Origin: Druceiella hillmani
Taxonomy: Eukaryota > Arthropoda > Insecta > Lepidoptera > Hepialidae
Reading direction: 5' to 3'
Length of the DNA: 64,000 nt
NCBI GenBank assembly: GCA_039881145.1
Contig: JAYKKI010000006.1
Location: 10,486,501 to 10,550,500 of the forward strand
The notes beneath the pieces are model-generated. The model was not told the DNA's origin, ran no database searches, and saw only the letters and a program-made list of their open reading frames with translations. The first letter of the stretch is position 1. Each line of letters starts with the position of its first letter. The position numbers and the translations under genes were made by a program. This document shows, in pieces, positions 49,094 to 64,000 of the stretch.

Positions 49094-50241
49094 GTGAGTT
49101 TATTTGATACAATGTATATGTAACGTTTACCAATCATTTTTAGTTGTTATGGCTTCATTTGGAACCAATTAACGCCAAATATCTATAGTTGAAAACGGGA
49201 ATTAATTGTTTGAATGTAATGATTACAAGATGTATTGTGCCTTTAGCACTACAGGTGGCAAAATGTGGGCAAGTGTCAAATTTGAAATTTAAATAAGCAT
49301 AATTTGTTCATTTTTAAAAATACTCCCAATAATTTTGGTTTTTTGAAACTGATGTAGCGTTTATTAAAAAAATTGCAAATTTACTAACAAAATATTATAA
49401 TTATACAACCATAATCCACTAGCTATGTTATTATTCCTTCTTTAAAAAAATGACAGATAATTTAATTTTCAAATTTTTCTTATTTCCGCCAGTAGAAATT
49501 GTAATTTAGTCACTGTGTTGATACACATTTTTAAAATTCATTGTCGCATATTATGAATCTTGAAATAAAAAAACATCACTCGAAGATCAAATATAAAATG
49601 GGAATCAGTTTCGCACAATGGAATTTCTATAATTAGTGACAGAAATGTTTTAGTTTCTTGTAATAAATTGATTTTAGAATTCAATCTTATTAAAGTATAC
49701 TTGAATACACTAGAATGCTTTTAGAATACACTAGAATCAGCATTAGGATACTCTAAAATCATTGAGGTGCTTTAGGGTGTGCTTAAATAATTTTTTCCTA
49801 AGTTAACAATATTATTTGGTTAAAACTATCAAAATTTGTCAAAATTTTGCTGAAAAGTTTGTCACTTTCATATATTTAATTAAACTGCCTAATGCTTTGT
49901 ACCTAGTTCTTGAAATTTCACTGGCTTTCTTAGATATAGGAATTTGAAATCTTGCCTTATTTTGAAATAAATCCAATCCAAAAATAAACCACATTAAATC
50001 CTAATGACACTCAAAATGGTGGCCTTTGTTCTATGTTAAGGTCAAGTCGATATTTTTTTTTCATTCATATTTACCTCTATAAAAAAATATATTTAACTTT
50101 CCCCATGGAAGAGCCTAGAAATATTTATACATAACTTATATTTCGGAATTACCCTTCTCAGAGTCAAGGGTACTTAACACTTGTTTCATGAGTAAATTAT
50201 CAGATAAGTAACAAATTAAAAGCAGTGAATTGAAGCAAAAT

Positions 50242-50386
50242 TTATACTACTCAGCTAATTAAAAAATCTATTGCTTGTATTAATTATGCACAATTCTGAA
50301 CAGAATTCCTTTAGCCATTATTCTGCACTTGTCAACTGTAGTCTATATATGCTGAACCTGGAAAGTGTAACGAGTAAACTGCATTG
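50242..50386 (+). repeat. local direct repeat, copy 2 (after exon 2)
   Basis: Partner of 48527-48678, in the same orientation. Confidence 0.75.
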
Positions 50387-50565
50387 CAAAATCTCATATG
50401 TACTAACAGTAATTAATTGCGTTTCATCTTGTTTCCTTTAAGTGCTAAGAATTCTATAAAAAATACATTTTATTAAAAAATTTAACCTGCCTCGCTGGGT
50501 ACTATCGAAATTATAAATACAACATTTTAACAGTAAGAATTTTCAAACATCTTATAGAGAACTGC

Positions 50566-50655
50566 AAAATGGTCTTTAAAATCACTTTGAAATGCAAAAT
50601 GATCTTTAAAATTACTATGAAATGTAAAATGGTCTTTAAAATCACTGTAAAATTT
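50566..50655. repeat. 30-bp tandem repeat, three units
   Basis: Units beginning aaaatggtctttaaaatcac start at 50566, 50596 and 50626. Because the period is a multiple of three, a minus-strand frame repeats the decapeptide NFKDHF-type motif; I take this as a by-product. Confidence 0.9.
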
Positions 50656-53287
50656 CTTTACTTGGTATCTATACCTGTATTTAACATAATTAAATAAATC
50701 GGTAATAAAATAAGACATCACAAAATTAAATACCACTATTTTAAATCACATTTTCTATCAACCTTCAGAGATAGATGATAACATGGATATACGCACGAAA
50801 ATTTAATTTTCATTTATCAATGTTTATTCTTTCCTATTATGATTTTCTATGTGTACTTTTCACTATTAGTTTAGTTATCACAATCTTTGATCTTGAGAAG
50901 TATATACGTTTTGATGATCTCATTGTTATACTCTAATACTATTCAATAAAAAATACTTCAACTTAAGTTATACTACTCTTATTCTGAGAATACTTGTACA
51001 GATCATAAAGTTGTTATAGTGAAGGTGATGTTTAATACTAATAAACTCGGTAAAACAACAGAATTCTAAGTTATTTCAGAAATTATTCTGAAGTTATTTC
51101 AAAATTTCAACATGAGAGCGTCGCATTTCATAAACAAAAACATGAGATTATATCTATGATTGTGAGTACAAATTATATCTGCTACATCATATGACATCTT
51201 TAGAGCATCGTTAAAATTTATGTCATTATTTGCTTATGGCTTTGAAAATTGTTGAATTTTTCTCTTTTATCCAGTTGGGAATAACCAATTCATGTATAAT
51301 AAGCATGGTGAAGAAAGGGAATGTGCTACATATAAAAACGTCATGAGAATAGTATGAAGAAATAATAGTTAATTTAAAATTTCGCAAAAACATTTTGGAA
51401 AAATGTCACAATTCAACTTAAAATATTCAAACAATAAATGAGAATATTACTTAAATTTTATTTAATTTAAGAATTGTCATCAATAAATATTACTCTTTGT
51501 GCAGCTACACTCAATAATTAAATAATCTTCTCTATAGGTTCTATTGTATAAATTGAATTGTATACAGCCGTTTGTTTAGAATAAGTATAAACATGATCGA
51601 GTTGCAAAAACTGACATACTGTTAAATGTACTTGCTGAAATGTCAACTTTTTTGGGTTATACTAACATTAAAATTAAGTCGAGGTTGAAATAGTGTTTCA
51701 CGAATGATATTATGTTGAGCTTGTCATATACTTAGTTATTATCAGTAGCATTTTTATCTATTCTCTCTTTAAGCAAGGTATAACTTTCTATTCCAAATAT
51801 ATTAATAAGACCTTTCATTTTTGCTGCAACTGTACATCATATACTTTCAAAAATGTCTATTCTCAGCTGGTACGGTCAAAATGGACTGTGCACTGTCTCA
51901 TAACTTGTCACCATGGTTTCTTTATACCAGTTCACTCAGTTCTTTTGAATGTTTTATTTTATGCATTTATAGTGTAGCTAATTTATTTCTGATCTTCTGA
52001 GGCACATATATAAAAACATTAAATTTCCGATTGTCTGATTGCAGTGACATATAAAAAAACACTGATTATTTCATTTCCCATCTACCCTCGTTAGTTATGC
52101 ACTATTTGTTTTTATCATTGACTATATATTTGCGTAAAAGTATATTTCATATTTTAATATAGCCTTCTTACAATAATAACTTCAAAAAGTGACTTCTTAG
52201 TATACTGATAGCATAGTACAATTACATATCGTCGTTGGTACTGCAATACTGTATAACTAATAGTCACTTTCATATCTAATTGTTAGTTACACAGTATCGC
52301 AGTATTACTGACAATATACAGGTGTAACAAGGAACATACCTATTTCTCATACTGGTGATTCTGCGAAAAGTGAGGCAATTTGAGTTGTTTCTATTAAAAA
52401 ATATAATTTTTTTTCTGTTCCAATTTTGGCGGTGATTTTTTAAAAAATGGTTGAATATTATCATTAAATTCCTTTTCTATTCACTATGATGCACAGTTAC
52501 CTGTATGAATAATAGACACATTCTTTATTACATGTGTATAAAATTATAAAGCGTAACAAAACAATTCTCTGTTCATACACATGATTTTGTCCATTAAACT
52601 GAATATATTTGAAGCATGTTTCTTAAAAAAATATAAATTTTTTTCATTAAAATTGCAATTTAACAGTGATTTTTTTAAAAATATTATATTTATAATATTT
52701 TTAAAAAATATTATTTTATAAATAAAAATAGAATTTTCATGTAGATATTTAACATTTTAAACTTAGTTTGATGCGCAGAATCACCAGTATATCAATACAT
52801 TAGTATATCTCTATTAATTTCTCTAAATCTTAATAATCTGTAATTTAATCTAATGTCTTTATCCATGCTAATCACGTACAGAAATTAAAACTGTACTATC
52901 ACAACATTTTCCATGTTTATCATTTTCTCCATTGGCTTGCTTTCTTTAATTTATAGATTCTATATTATTAGAGATAAAAAACAAACAACATTTTCAAGCA
53001 GATTTTATACATAGTCGAGGTGATAAATACTACCATTCGATCTTTATGTCTTTTATAGTTTGGTGAAAAAATAGCTGACCCAATTTTTATAAAGTAAATA
53101 ATTCTGTAACAATTGACAATTTTATTAAATTTGGCAACACTGTTCTGCCAGTAATCTAAACTGCACACATTGTTTTACTGATGGCAATTATTTTTAATCT
53201 TAGGAGAACTTGATTGAATTCATTGTAATCTATCCAAAGTACATAACAAAATCGACGCTTTAACACCATTATACCTTTTTGTCACAG

Positions 53288-53465
53288 CTGATATGTGCTA
53301 AACGCAACGTGCTACCCTCAGTGTGTGCTATAGCACGCTCCTACCCAATATACTCACGACGCACTGCTCTAGCATCCGGTCGCAGTGCAGCAACACTCTC
53401 GCCGAACGTGACGCAGGATACGCCAGCAGCTGTCTCCCTCGAGATACTACTAGCTGAAGATTGTG
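53288..53465 (+). CDS. NPEPL1: NPEPL1 coding exon 3
   Basis: Starts after gtcacag (phase 0) and ends one base into a glycine codon at TGTG|gtattg (phase 1). Residues 113-171 begin LICAKRNVLPSVCAIARSYP, matching the family's VCEQPEVFASACALARAFP, and end near VSLEILLAEDC, matching VTVEFFLVGQD. The donor gtattg is weaker than its neighbours. It is chosen because it alone keeps frame and alignment with exon 4. Confidence 0.85.
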
Positions 53466-54510
53466 GTATTGTTTTGCTCTGTAATATAATGTGTTGGTAA
53501 TGTACTAGTGTCTTTATAATCCCTTAAATAGCTTAATTAGTATCCCTTAAATAGCTTAAGTTATAGTCTGTAAAGTATATTCAGATAGGCCAAATAATTA
53601 TAGCTCTCATGTGACATTGCAATTTTACTTTGTCAGTCAGTGTGCATCTGAAGTGAAATAGATGAAGTAAAAATATACTGATTTCTAACAGTAATAATGG
53701 TGACTATTTTTCTGCATTTGTTGTGTAATATATGGTATAATTACCTAAAATTATTCTGGTTGCCAGTATTAATAGTAAATATTTTTAAAGATTTTTCATC
53801 AATTGCAAAAGTTTTTAAATTTGCTGAATCTCCAAAACATTTTATTCATCATGCTGATCGATTTATAAGCATATCTTTATAGTAATTAAACTAAGCTGAA
53901 AATTATATCGTATAGGTGTATGAATATATATATACACATATATGTATATGTAAACGATTAGTTTCAAAATTTAGCAAAAATCGCAAGCTTTTTTTCAAAT
54001 TTTGACTACCCAAAAACATCTACTCATAACAATTTCAAGAAAATATATAGTATAGCTAAAAATGAAAATTTATCATCACGAAAATAGTAGTAAAATAAGT
54101 TTTCAAAAATATTATGTGCATCAGTCAGTTCCTAAGTGTTGGGTTCAAGTTGATTTCAAATTTTTCCCGCCCAATTCCAGAAGGGGCGAATTTTTCATAG
54201 ACAATAGTTTTAAGAATTAATTTTAACAAGATTGATATAAAAAGTAATAACGGGTCCCTGTTATTTCTGTATTGTACTATAAAACATTTTTTTTTCAACT
54301 AAATGAAGCAGTTTTAACTCATAAAATGTGAGTAATAAAAACTTGGATAAAACAAGTATACATTTAAGTTTTGACCAAAGTTTGAAATTTGTTAAAGTCT
54401 TCCTGAAGAAGTTTGGTAAGAAAAACAGTAAAGTCATTATTGTAATTTCTTTTCAATATTACACATGAAAGAAGAGATCAATGATGATTAAAAATATGAC
54501 CTTCATCCAG
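53466..54510 (+). other. NPEPL1 intron 3
   Basis: A 1.0-kb intron, gtattg to catccag, phase 1. Contains a short TA-rich microsatellite near 53925-53950 and nothing else recognised. Confidence 0.8.
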
Positions 54511-54677
54511 GAGATCACGACTCGGACAGTGAGACACTTGATGATCCATACCTATGTGATGCAACTCTCAGTGCTGATGATCTACGAGTCCTAAACGCAG
54601 TGGCTGAGAGTGTACGACTGGCCGCACGAATAGCAGACACTCCCACTAATGAGATGAATGTGGATCATTTTGTTGAG
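54511..54677 (+). CDS. NPEPL1: NPEPL1 coding exon 4
   Basis: Completes Gly172 and continues to residue 227. It opens with an acidic, family-variable stretch (DHDSDSETLDD), then SVRLAARIADTPTNEMNVD, closely matching the family's GVRLAARIVDTPCNEMNTD, the linker into the catalytic domain. The acceptor is catccag and the donor gtgagt at phase 0. Confidence 0.9.
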
Positions 54678-55984
54678 GTGAGTGACGAGGACACACACTG
54701 TAGGTTTAGGAGGACCAGAATGATTTATTAGAAAAAACATTTAAGTTTAAAAAAGGATTTCCATACTTGACATCTTGTCCAGAGGCAAGAGTGAGGCCTG
54801 CTTATAAGTTCTGGCCACGCATAGCAAATAAGCCACGACTTATAAATACTCATATTAACTTTGGATTATAAACGCTGGATTAATAAGATGATTCATATGA
54901 TGTATAGGATTGTTAACTGAAATGTGACACTGTTGACTTCGTTTTGCCACCATGCTACTTTAGTTAAGATTTCGTTTTACGTTATTAAATTGTTTGTGAA
55001 AAAAAATCCCAATATTCTCGAATTCTTTCATATAACAAAATTATATATTTTTGAACTCATATCTCAATAGGCTTTTGACTCAAAACCAACATGTGGGAAT
55101 AATTTCTTTCATATCTCACAGTTCAAAACAGTCTCCCAAAAGGAAAATGTTATTTAACGTCCATAAAATTCGTAATTTCGCCACTATTTCTAAAATATAC
55201 CAAATTTCAACTTTCTGTGATCTTCATTTCCAGACCCTGATGATACATGATAAGTAAAATTAGTCAGATACAAATAAATATGATAAATTTCTAGATTTAT
55301 TTTATAATACAAAATGTTTACCAACAGGCCTGTTGGGTTTTAAAATGATTTTCAAAAAACAAATCAATCGTTACCATACATATAGTAAGTATCCTGTATT
55401 GTCAGTCTGTTAAGTAGAATTAAACGCCTCACCTCATTTGTGAAAAAGGATTAAAAAATTATTAGTTACAAGGGAACATGTGGCTTTTGGACATTAAAGG
55501 AAATTTCTTTTCTGAGTCCTTGTATTAAATTTTACATCTTGCATAATAATGTATGTATATTCAGGTAATATTTCTTATCGTAACATATTTCTTCTTATGA
55601 CTTATTTTCACAGGAAGATCTGGCTCATCATTCTCAATAATAAAAAGAAAGAAAAAATTTAAAACTTTGAAAATGTTTACTTAGAAGAATGTGACGAAGT
55701 ATATCTGTAAAGAAAGTTATGGAAAATGTTGTGTCAACATTTTGCAGATCGTCGGCCAATTTTAAAAAGATTGATATTTAAATTTAATTTTGAAAAGGGT
55801 TTTCTGATAATGTATAGTTTTATTTTTCTGAGAGTAATAGGATTTGATGGAAAAAAATCAAATTTTTTTTTAAAATTCAAACTCTGAAGACGATGAATCG
55901 GCGAAGGAATTGGTTGAATTTTTTTCATATTCACCAAAAACATTTTATTTTCAGAATGAAAAGTGGATTTGGTTCTGTGAAAAT

Positions 55985-56100
55985 GTGTCATGAGCACTTG
56001 ACTTGGTGAAAATTACAATATTGGTACTGCCAACGCCATCTGTTATAATATTTTTAGTAAACTTTATGTTCATAGAGTTCTAAGAGATAAAAAGCATTAC
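55985..56100 (-). repeat. interspersed repeat fragment related to 58160-58440
   Basis: Its reverse complement contains a ctcttagaactctatgaac-type block, then ggcagtaccaatattgtaat and ttcaccaag. The same blocks in the same order are found on the + strand at about 58240-58295. Confidence 0.7.
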
Positions 56101-56121
56101 AAAAAATATATTTATTACAAA

Positions 56122-56280
56122 TTGCCCACCTGAAGATGTTGTCATACAACGAAACCGAGGTTGTGGTAAAGAATTTAAATAAAGTAAAAATAATACTAAC
56201 CCATGTATTTTCATTTAGTTGTGAAAAATTAAATTATAATGAATTTCTATGAAATTAACTCCAAATATATTCAATAAGGA
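56122..56280 (+). repeat. short interspersed repeat, copy C
   Basis: Aligns over its length with copy A (minus, 2690-2838): gcccacctgaagatg, then an acaacgaaaccgaggttgtg block, a taaagtaaaaataatac block, and a tttcatttagttgtga tail. More diverged in the tail than copies A and B are from each other. Confidence 0.7.
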
Positions 56281-56672
56281 TTAGATTGTCGTTTAAATAA
56301 AACGTAAAACACACCCTTTTTCTAATTGAGTGCAAAAAAAAAATATTACACCTAACTTTTCTTCAATACTTGCCTGGAGTGCTGTGCTTACCTGGGCAGC
56401 TAGATGTCTTCACAGTTGTTTGCGAATTATTCCCCTGAGCAGTGCTGAATAATGTGCGCAAGTATTGTGTATATGAAAAAAATTATAATTAATTATAAAT
56501 GTTATTTTCAATTTTCTGAAAAAAAGTCATCTTTTAAATTTTATTTTAACGACAGTCAACTATTTTTTCAGTCAAAAAATAACATCTTTCTTTGTCCGAC
56601 ATGTATTCCTGGACAACGCGTATATATATATATATTTGTATGTGAATTATGAAAAAATTTAATTTCTTCCAG

Positions 56673-56903
56673 GAAGCGAAATCGGTAGCAGCGGAACTTT
56701 CTCTCCCCACACCCACCATAATCCGTGGTGAGGAACTGCGAACACGCGGTTTTGGTGGCATATATGGGGTGGGCCGCGCTGCCGCTGTACCACCTGCACT
56801 CGTCGCACTCACCCATGCGCCACGAGGCCAAGGAGCACCGGGAGTAGCTTGGGTGGGCAAAGGAATCGTTTACGACACTGGTGGTCTCAGTATCAAGAGC
56901 AAG
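56673..56903 (+). CDS. NPEPL1: NPEPL1 coding exon 5 (metal-site exon)
   Basis: Seventy-seven codons, residues 228-304, acceptor ttccag and donor gtgggt, both phase 0. It reads IIRGEELRTRGFGGIYGVG (family IIRDEELKTRGFGGIYGVG), then VAWVGKGIVYDTGGLSIK, the hallmark M17 segment holding metal ligands Lys290 and Asp295 and catalytic Lys302. It is the most GC-rich part of the region. The long antisense frames here are shadows. Confidence 0.95.
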
Positions 56904-57652
56904 GTGGGTTTATTTAGTCATTTTTATCATTTTTGACTCCATGATATACATTTTTCTCCTCATTAACTTGTACTGAATAAGGAATAGTATAAAACACTTG
57001 TGTGCTGAGATTAAGAACTAAGTTGAATTAGATTTGTGACACTTCAAGGGCAACTTAACTTCAGGTACTATTCCAAAATATAACATATGAACAAGATGAG
57101 CAATAAGTAGAAACAGCTATAAATAATAGTTAGTAAGGAAGACCCTTGCGACAATTTTATGGTTAAACCCTTTCTTGTCATTTTTTAAGTTAATAAATCA
57201 ATGAAACATTGAAGAATATGTTAATAAAGATAAATTAAGGTGATTTTACAACAATTTTCATTAAAAAATCGTAAAAAAATTTAAATAAAGGCTGATATCA
57301 AAAAAAAATTTTCCCATTAGTTTGGCAAATATATCAGCCATACTTGGCCAAGAAGAAAATAAGGAAAATATTTTTGATCTTTACCTTAGCGTTAAACGTA
57401 ACTGCTTTTTAAATTTCAAGTTTTCTGCAATTTCTCTTTCGTTTGGGAACCTTAAAGAAAATAGTAATACGAAAAGTCACAAAATTTAATTATGTTTAGT
57501 ATTCAAATTATTATAGATGAAATCAATTAGGAAAAAGGTGTTTTAGGAAATATCTGTCTGTCACAGCCTCATGGCTTCCATAGTTTTAGATCCATATGCA
57601 TGTGATTTTACAAATAGATGCTCAATTTAGAAAATCCCAATAAATGGAGGTA

Positions 57653-57654
<2 letters not shown>

Positions 57655-57713
<59 letters not shown>

Positions 57714-57728
57714 TGTGTGTGTGTGTAT
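57655..57728. repeat. TA then TG microsatellite
   Basis: Alternating AT to about 57710, followed by gtgtgtgtgtgtat. Confidence 0.95.
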
Positions 57729-58159
57729 AATATGTACATATATAAATATATATGTGTAGTATAAATTTTTCTGATTGATATATAATAGATCTTTTCTTTT
57801 TTTATTTCGTTTCGTTTATAATTATTAATTGTCAAACCGCCTTTGTGAAGTGTTTAATTTTGTAGTCACATTCAATGTGTGACATTTAAGCATATGTGAA
57901 AAAATTCTAAATACTAACATTTCATTCTTCTTGAGCCTGCGTCTATTCATTCCTCCATAAATTTCAATGCAAGAATATCTTAAGTGAATCACCCCCACTA
58001 TTATTTTGATATCATCCCACCAACGAAATGAAGGAAGATTAGTATAGCTTGATTAGAACTTTCAATTAAGATTATTTTGATTGACCTGTATCCACAATTT
58101 CTCTCACATCACCGTTGTCTTGCTGAATTTTCAACTAAAATTTTAATAACCATTTATAG

Positions 58160-58440
58160 CATGACTAGCTGTGACGCACTTCGTTCGTGTGAAATTCGGT
58201 ATAAGGAAAATTATTAGGGATTTTTTTTGTTTTTTTCATCTCAGAACTCTATGAATGACATCGGCAGTACCGATATTGTAAATTTCACCAAGCTATTAAC
58301 TTACCAAATTTCATCCAAATCTGTGCAGTAGATTTGGCGTGATTAAAAACAAATTAACACACAGCCAGACAGACAAAAATTCTAAAAATGTGTGTGGAAA
58401 TTTGTCTGTATAAGTTTTCTAGCTTCTACTATATACTAAA
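58160..58440 (+). repeat. interspersed non-LTR/SINE-like repeat
   Basis: Opens with actagctgtgacgcacttcg, like the 'ACTAGCTG..CGCG.CTTCG' start common to a widespread class of arthropod repeats. It ends with the phrase accaaatttcatccaaatc and cagccagacagacaaaa. The middle matches 55985-56100 inverted. Probably a non-autonomous element or a non-LTR 3' end. Confidence 0.6.
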
Positions 58441-58998
58441 TCAATCACTCTTTTAACAATATTTTCCATGTACGTAATTCATTCTGTTACAATTTTCTTA
58501 GCAGTGTAACAGTTTTGTAAGGTATATATGATACTATATCATAACTTAAAGGGAATTGGACTAAAGAAAGGGAACCAGGATTACCCTAACACAGCAGATA
58601 TCTCATATGGTCTTTGTTCGTCTGAACTAAACTTGTTCCCAATAGATTCAGATAATCGGCGCAAATATATTATTTACAAAAAACAAAGTGGCCAAAATTG
58701 ACATGTTGAGAGGATAGAGGGAAAGAAAGAAACAGAAAGAAAACTGAATCATAATAGCATGAGCGAAGAAGGAAGAAGCGTGACTTTATCAGACAACATT
58801 TGAAAGTGTATTATAACTATTAACTATTAGATTGCCTAATATTTTGTTTTGAAGTATGCTTTGAAAACCAGTTTTATGAACATAATAATCTATTCGCATC
58901 AAAACCTTTATTTATGAAACTAGAAATGTTTTTTAACCATAAAATTGTCTTTTATGTTTTTGAAGGCACTCGAAGGTAAAATTTAAAGTAACAAATAT

Positions 58999-59038
58999 AA
59001 ATAGAAAGAGACAAGAATACTCTTGTCTCTTTCTATTT
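58999..59038. repeat. perfect 18-bp-arm hairpin
   Basis: Arms aaatagaaagagacaaga and its exact reverse complement flank the loop atac. Confidence 0.85.
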
Positions 59039-59064
59039 CAAAATTTTATCACCCACAACTATCA

Positions 59065-59102
59065 ACCACACTCAACACCAGAGCACAGGTGTTGAATGTG
59101 GT
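59065..59102. repeat. 15-bp-arm hairpin, one mismatch
   Basis: Arms accacactcaacacc and ggtgttgaatgtggt pair except at one position, 26 bases after the previous hairpin. Confidence 0.7.
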
Positions 59103-60598
59103 TATGTCACCATGAACTGGTACTTTATGTAAAAAATTCACTCGTAAGTGCTTTCTTTTGAGGTACCGATAAAAATTTACTTACAAAATGACACAATACT
59201 TTCGTGCAAACTAATATAAGTCTAGCGGCGTGCAAACAACGCATACTATACTTTGACAGAACAATATTGCACTCGGGTTGTGATTAATGATGTGGTATTT
59301 TTGGTGGACTCCACAATTATGTAGGGGAGAACGGGTAACAAACCCATCACCTGTCAAACCTAGTAGAATGTTATAAAATGTATATTTCTTTAATTTAACA
59401 ATACTGAGGAATATTAATTGCAAAAATAATAGAAAACAAGTTTGATTAACATTTTTTATTAAGCAAACAATTTTACAAATGTTTACCTTTAAATATGTAA
59501 AATTTTTACAATTCATTAACAGGTTTCCAAAAAATCGGAACGAAGCCATTGCACATCTAAAACAAAATTTTACACCTTTACGATGTCCCCTATAAGAACA
59601 TTTTTGCAATAAGAATATTTTGAAATTTCATTTAGACTTTAACTCCAATTTCTTCTGTTTAGTTTAAAGATATTTCTCTCTTATTAAATCCTAAAAGTCT
59701 GCTGTCCAAAAATTATCAATACTCGCTAGAAAATTCATTAGAAAAGATTGAATTCTGTCCTTAACACCAAAAATAGTGAACAAAGCTATTTAGAAATAAA
59801 TAAAATAATTATAGACCAAAGTTAATACACCTTTAACTTTTATAGACTACATATACGAATGTATGCGTAGTCATATAATAGTTCAATTTTTTTTACTAGG
59901 GTCTAAAAGTTTTTTTATTAAATTATTCTGTTTAAGGCCTTTGTCACAGGAAATATGAAAACACTTTTAAATTTTTATGTAATGCAACACACATAAATAA
60001 TGTAATGGCCAAAGTCATGAGCTGAAAATAATTGTGTATAATGTACAAGTTACGAAAGTCTATCAGAAATCAGGGCATCCAGAACGTTCTTCTCGACTGC
60101 TGGTAGTCAAATAGTTGTTTACAAATTTCAGCGTTCAACATTTTATATCATCATCTATCAATTCCTCCATACATTTTAGTACAGCGCATCGGTGAACCTG
60201 GCCACTTGGCCTAGTGAGTGGGTCAGACGCTGTTGAATACATAATCGTCCCTACATTGCGCAGTAATACAACCTGACTAGAACGAGAAAAATAATTAGTA
60301 GTACCAGGCCGATTGAGTCGTAAACCAAAATGCACTTGCTGGAACTACAAAACATAACTATATTTTGTGGAACTTTAAAACTAGAACTCAAATTTGTGGT
60401 ACCAACATTTTGTTAATGTCCCATTTCAGAAACTACATTACTAGGGCAATTCAAAATTATAAGACTTTCTGATTTCTATGTTACAAAATAAAAATTAGCA
60501 TTTGTGATTTTATCTAGGAAAGGTTTATTAATATCAGTCTTAATATTTTTTTCATTTATACTTTCCTTGTAATTTAAGAGTTGCATATTATTCCCCAG

Positions 60599-60744
60599 AC
60601 ATCGATGCCAGGAATGAAGGGAGATTGTGCAGGGGCAGCGGCTGTTCTGGCAGCCTTCCGTGTAGCAGTGCTCTCCGGATACAGTCAGAACTTGCATGCC
60701 GTTCTGTGTTTAGCCGAAAACAGTGTTGGCCCTAACGCTACCAG
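60599..60744 (+). CDS. NPEPL1: NPEPL1 coding exon 6
   Basis: Residues 305-352 plus two bases of Arg353 (AG|gtaaga, phase 2). It begins TSMPGMKGDCAGAAAVLAAF, where Asp313 is the expected bridging metal ligand, and ends HAVLCLAENSVGPNAT, almost identical to the family's HAVFCLAENSVGPNAT. The acceptor is ttccccag. Confidence 0.95.
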
Positions 60745-63999
<3,255 letters not shown>

Positions 64000-64000
64000 T

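Larger units (their letters stand above)
49094..53287 (+). other. NPEPL1 intron 2
   Basis: A 4.2-kb intron ending in tttttgtcacag. It holds the second copy of the local repeat (50242-50386), a 30-bp tandem repeat (50566-50655) and a short agaatacactagaat repeat near 49705-49735. Otherwise nothing recognised. Confidence 0.85.
54678..56672 (+). other. NPEPL1 intron 4
   Basis: A 2.0-kb intron ending in aatttcttccag. It contains the inverted relative of the 58.2-kb repeat (55985-56100) and copy C of the short interspersed repeat (56122-56280). Confidence 0.85.
56904..60598 (+). other. NPEPL1 intron 5
   Basis: A 3.7-kb intron, gtgggt to ttccccag. It contains a TA/TG microsatellite, an interspersed repeat (58160-58440), and two adjacent hairpins (58999-59102). 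Two minus-strand open frames (59211-59609, 132 codons; 60135-60335, 66 codons) have no recognisable domain and are not called as genes. Confidence 0.85.

Noticed and set aside
56546..56860. Two minus-strand open frames of 87-104 codons
   Set aside because: Shadows of NPEPL1 exon 5, which is GC-rich and therefore poor in antisense stops.
57608..57835. Tyr/Ile-repeat minus-strand frame
   Set aside because: Translation of the TA/TG microsatellite.
60135..60335. 66-codon minus-strand frame (RNVGTIMYSTASDP...)
   Set aside because: No recognised family or splice context; kept only as unexplained.

Overview
The window looks like nuclear DNA of an arthropod, most likely an insect. It is very AT-rich, has multi-kilobase introns with GT/AG borders, and is littered with decayed eukaryotic transposons (mariner, pogo, an HTH/DUF4817-type Tc1-superfamily element, a LINE and a Ty3/gypsy errantivirus-like provirus). 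No bacterial operon, CRISPR array, rRNA or convincing tRNA was seen. Functional calls rest on family knowledge and reading by eye; nothing was searched.

The one clear host gene lies on the + strand at 42234-63972 and runs off the right edge. It encodes an M17-family (leucyl aminopeptidase-like) protein, the orthologue of vertebrate NPEPL1 and Drosophila granny-smith. Seven coding exons were assembled by hand: 42234-42386, 48911-49093, 53288-53465, 54511-54677, 56673-56903, 60599-60744 and 63816-63972. All have canonical splice borders and compatible phases and give 405 contiguous codons. The metal ligands and catalytic residues of the M17 family are all present, and the C-terminal part lies beyond the window. 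The exons are visibly more GC-rich than their introns. The introns (1 to 6.5 kb) carry repeats, microsatellites, hairpins and a broken mariner.

A second possible host gene is a single exon on the - strand at 2932-3175, resembling the N-terminal part of a pancreatic-lipase-family protein that lacks the usual oxyanion-hole HG motif. Its partner exons were not found.

Layout: 1-6.2 kb holds the lipase-like exon among many short tandem and inverted repeats, including a perfect 62-bp-arm palindrome. 9.5-13.3 kb is a broken errantivirus-like provirus on the - strand. 14.6-15.0 and 37.1-37.8 kb are two copies of one unclassified transposon family. 19.7-23.7 kb is a graveyard of DNA transposon and LINE fragments. 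25.3-28.2 kb holds a 364-bp tandem duplication and an old ~115-bp satellite. 31-35 kb has strong hairpins and short interspersed repeats. 41.4-41.9 kb is a truncated mariner, and 42.2 kb to the end is the NPEPL1 gene.

No previously undescribed multi-gene system was found. The best leads are the long perfect hairpins, the unclassified 14.6/37.1 kb transposon family, the three-copy short interspersed repeat, and the degenerate lipase-like exon.
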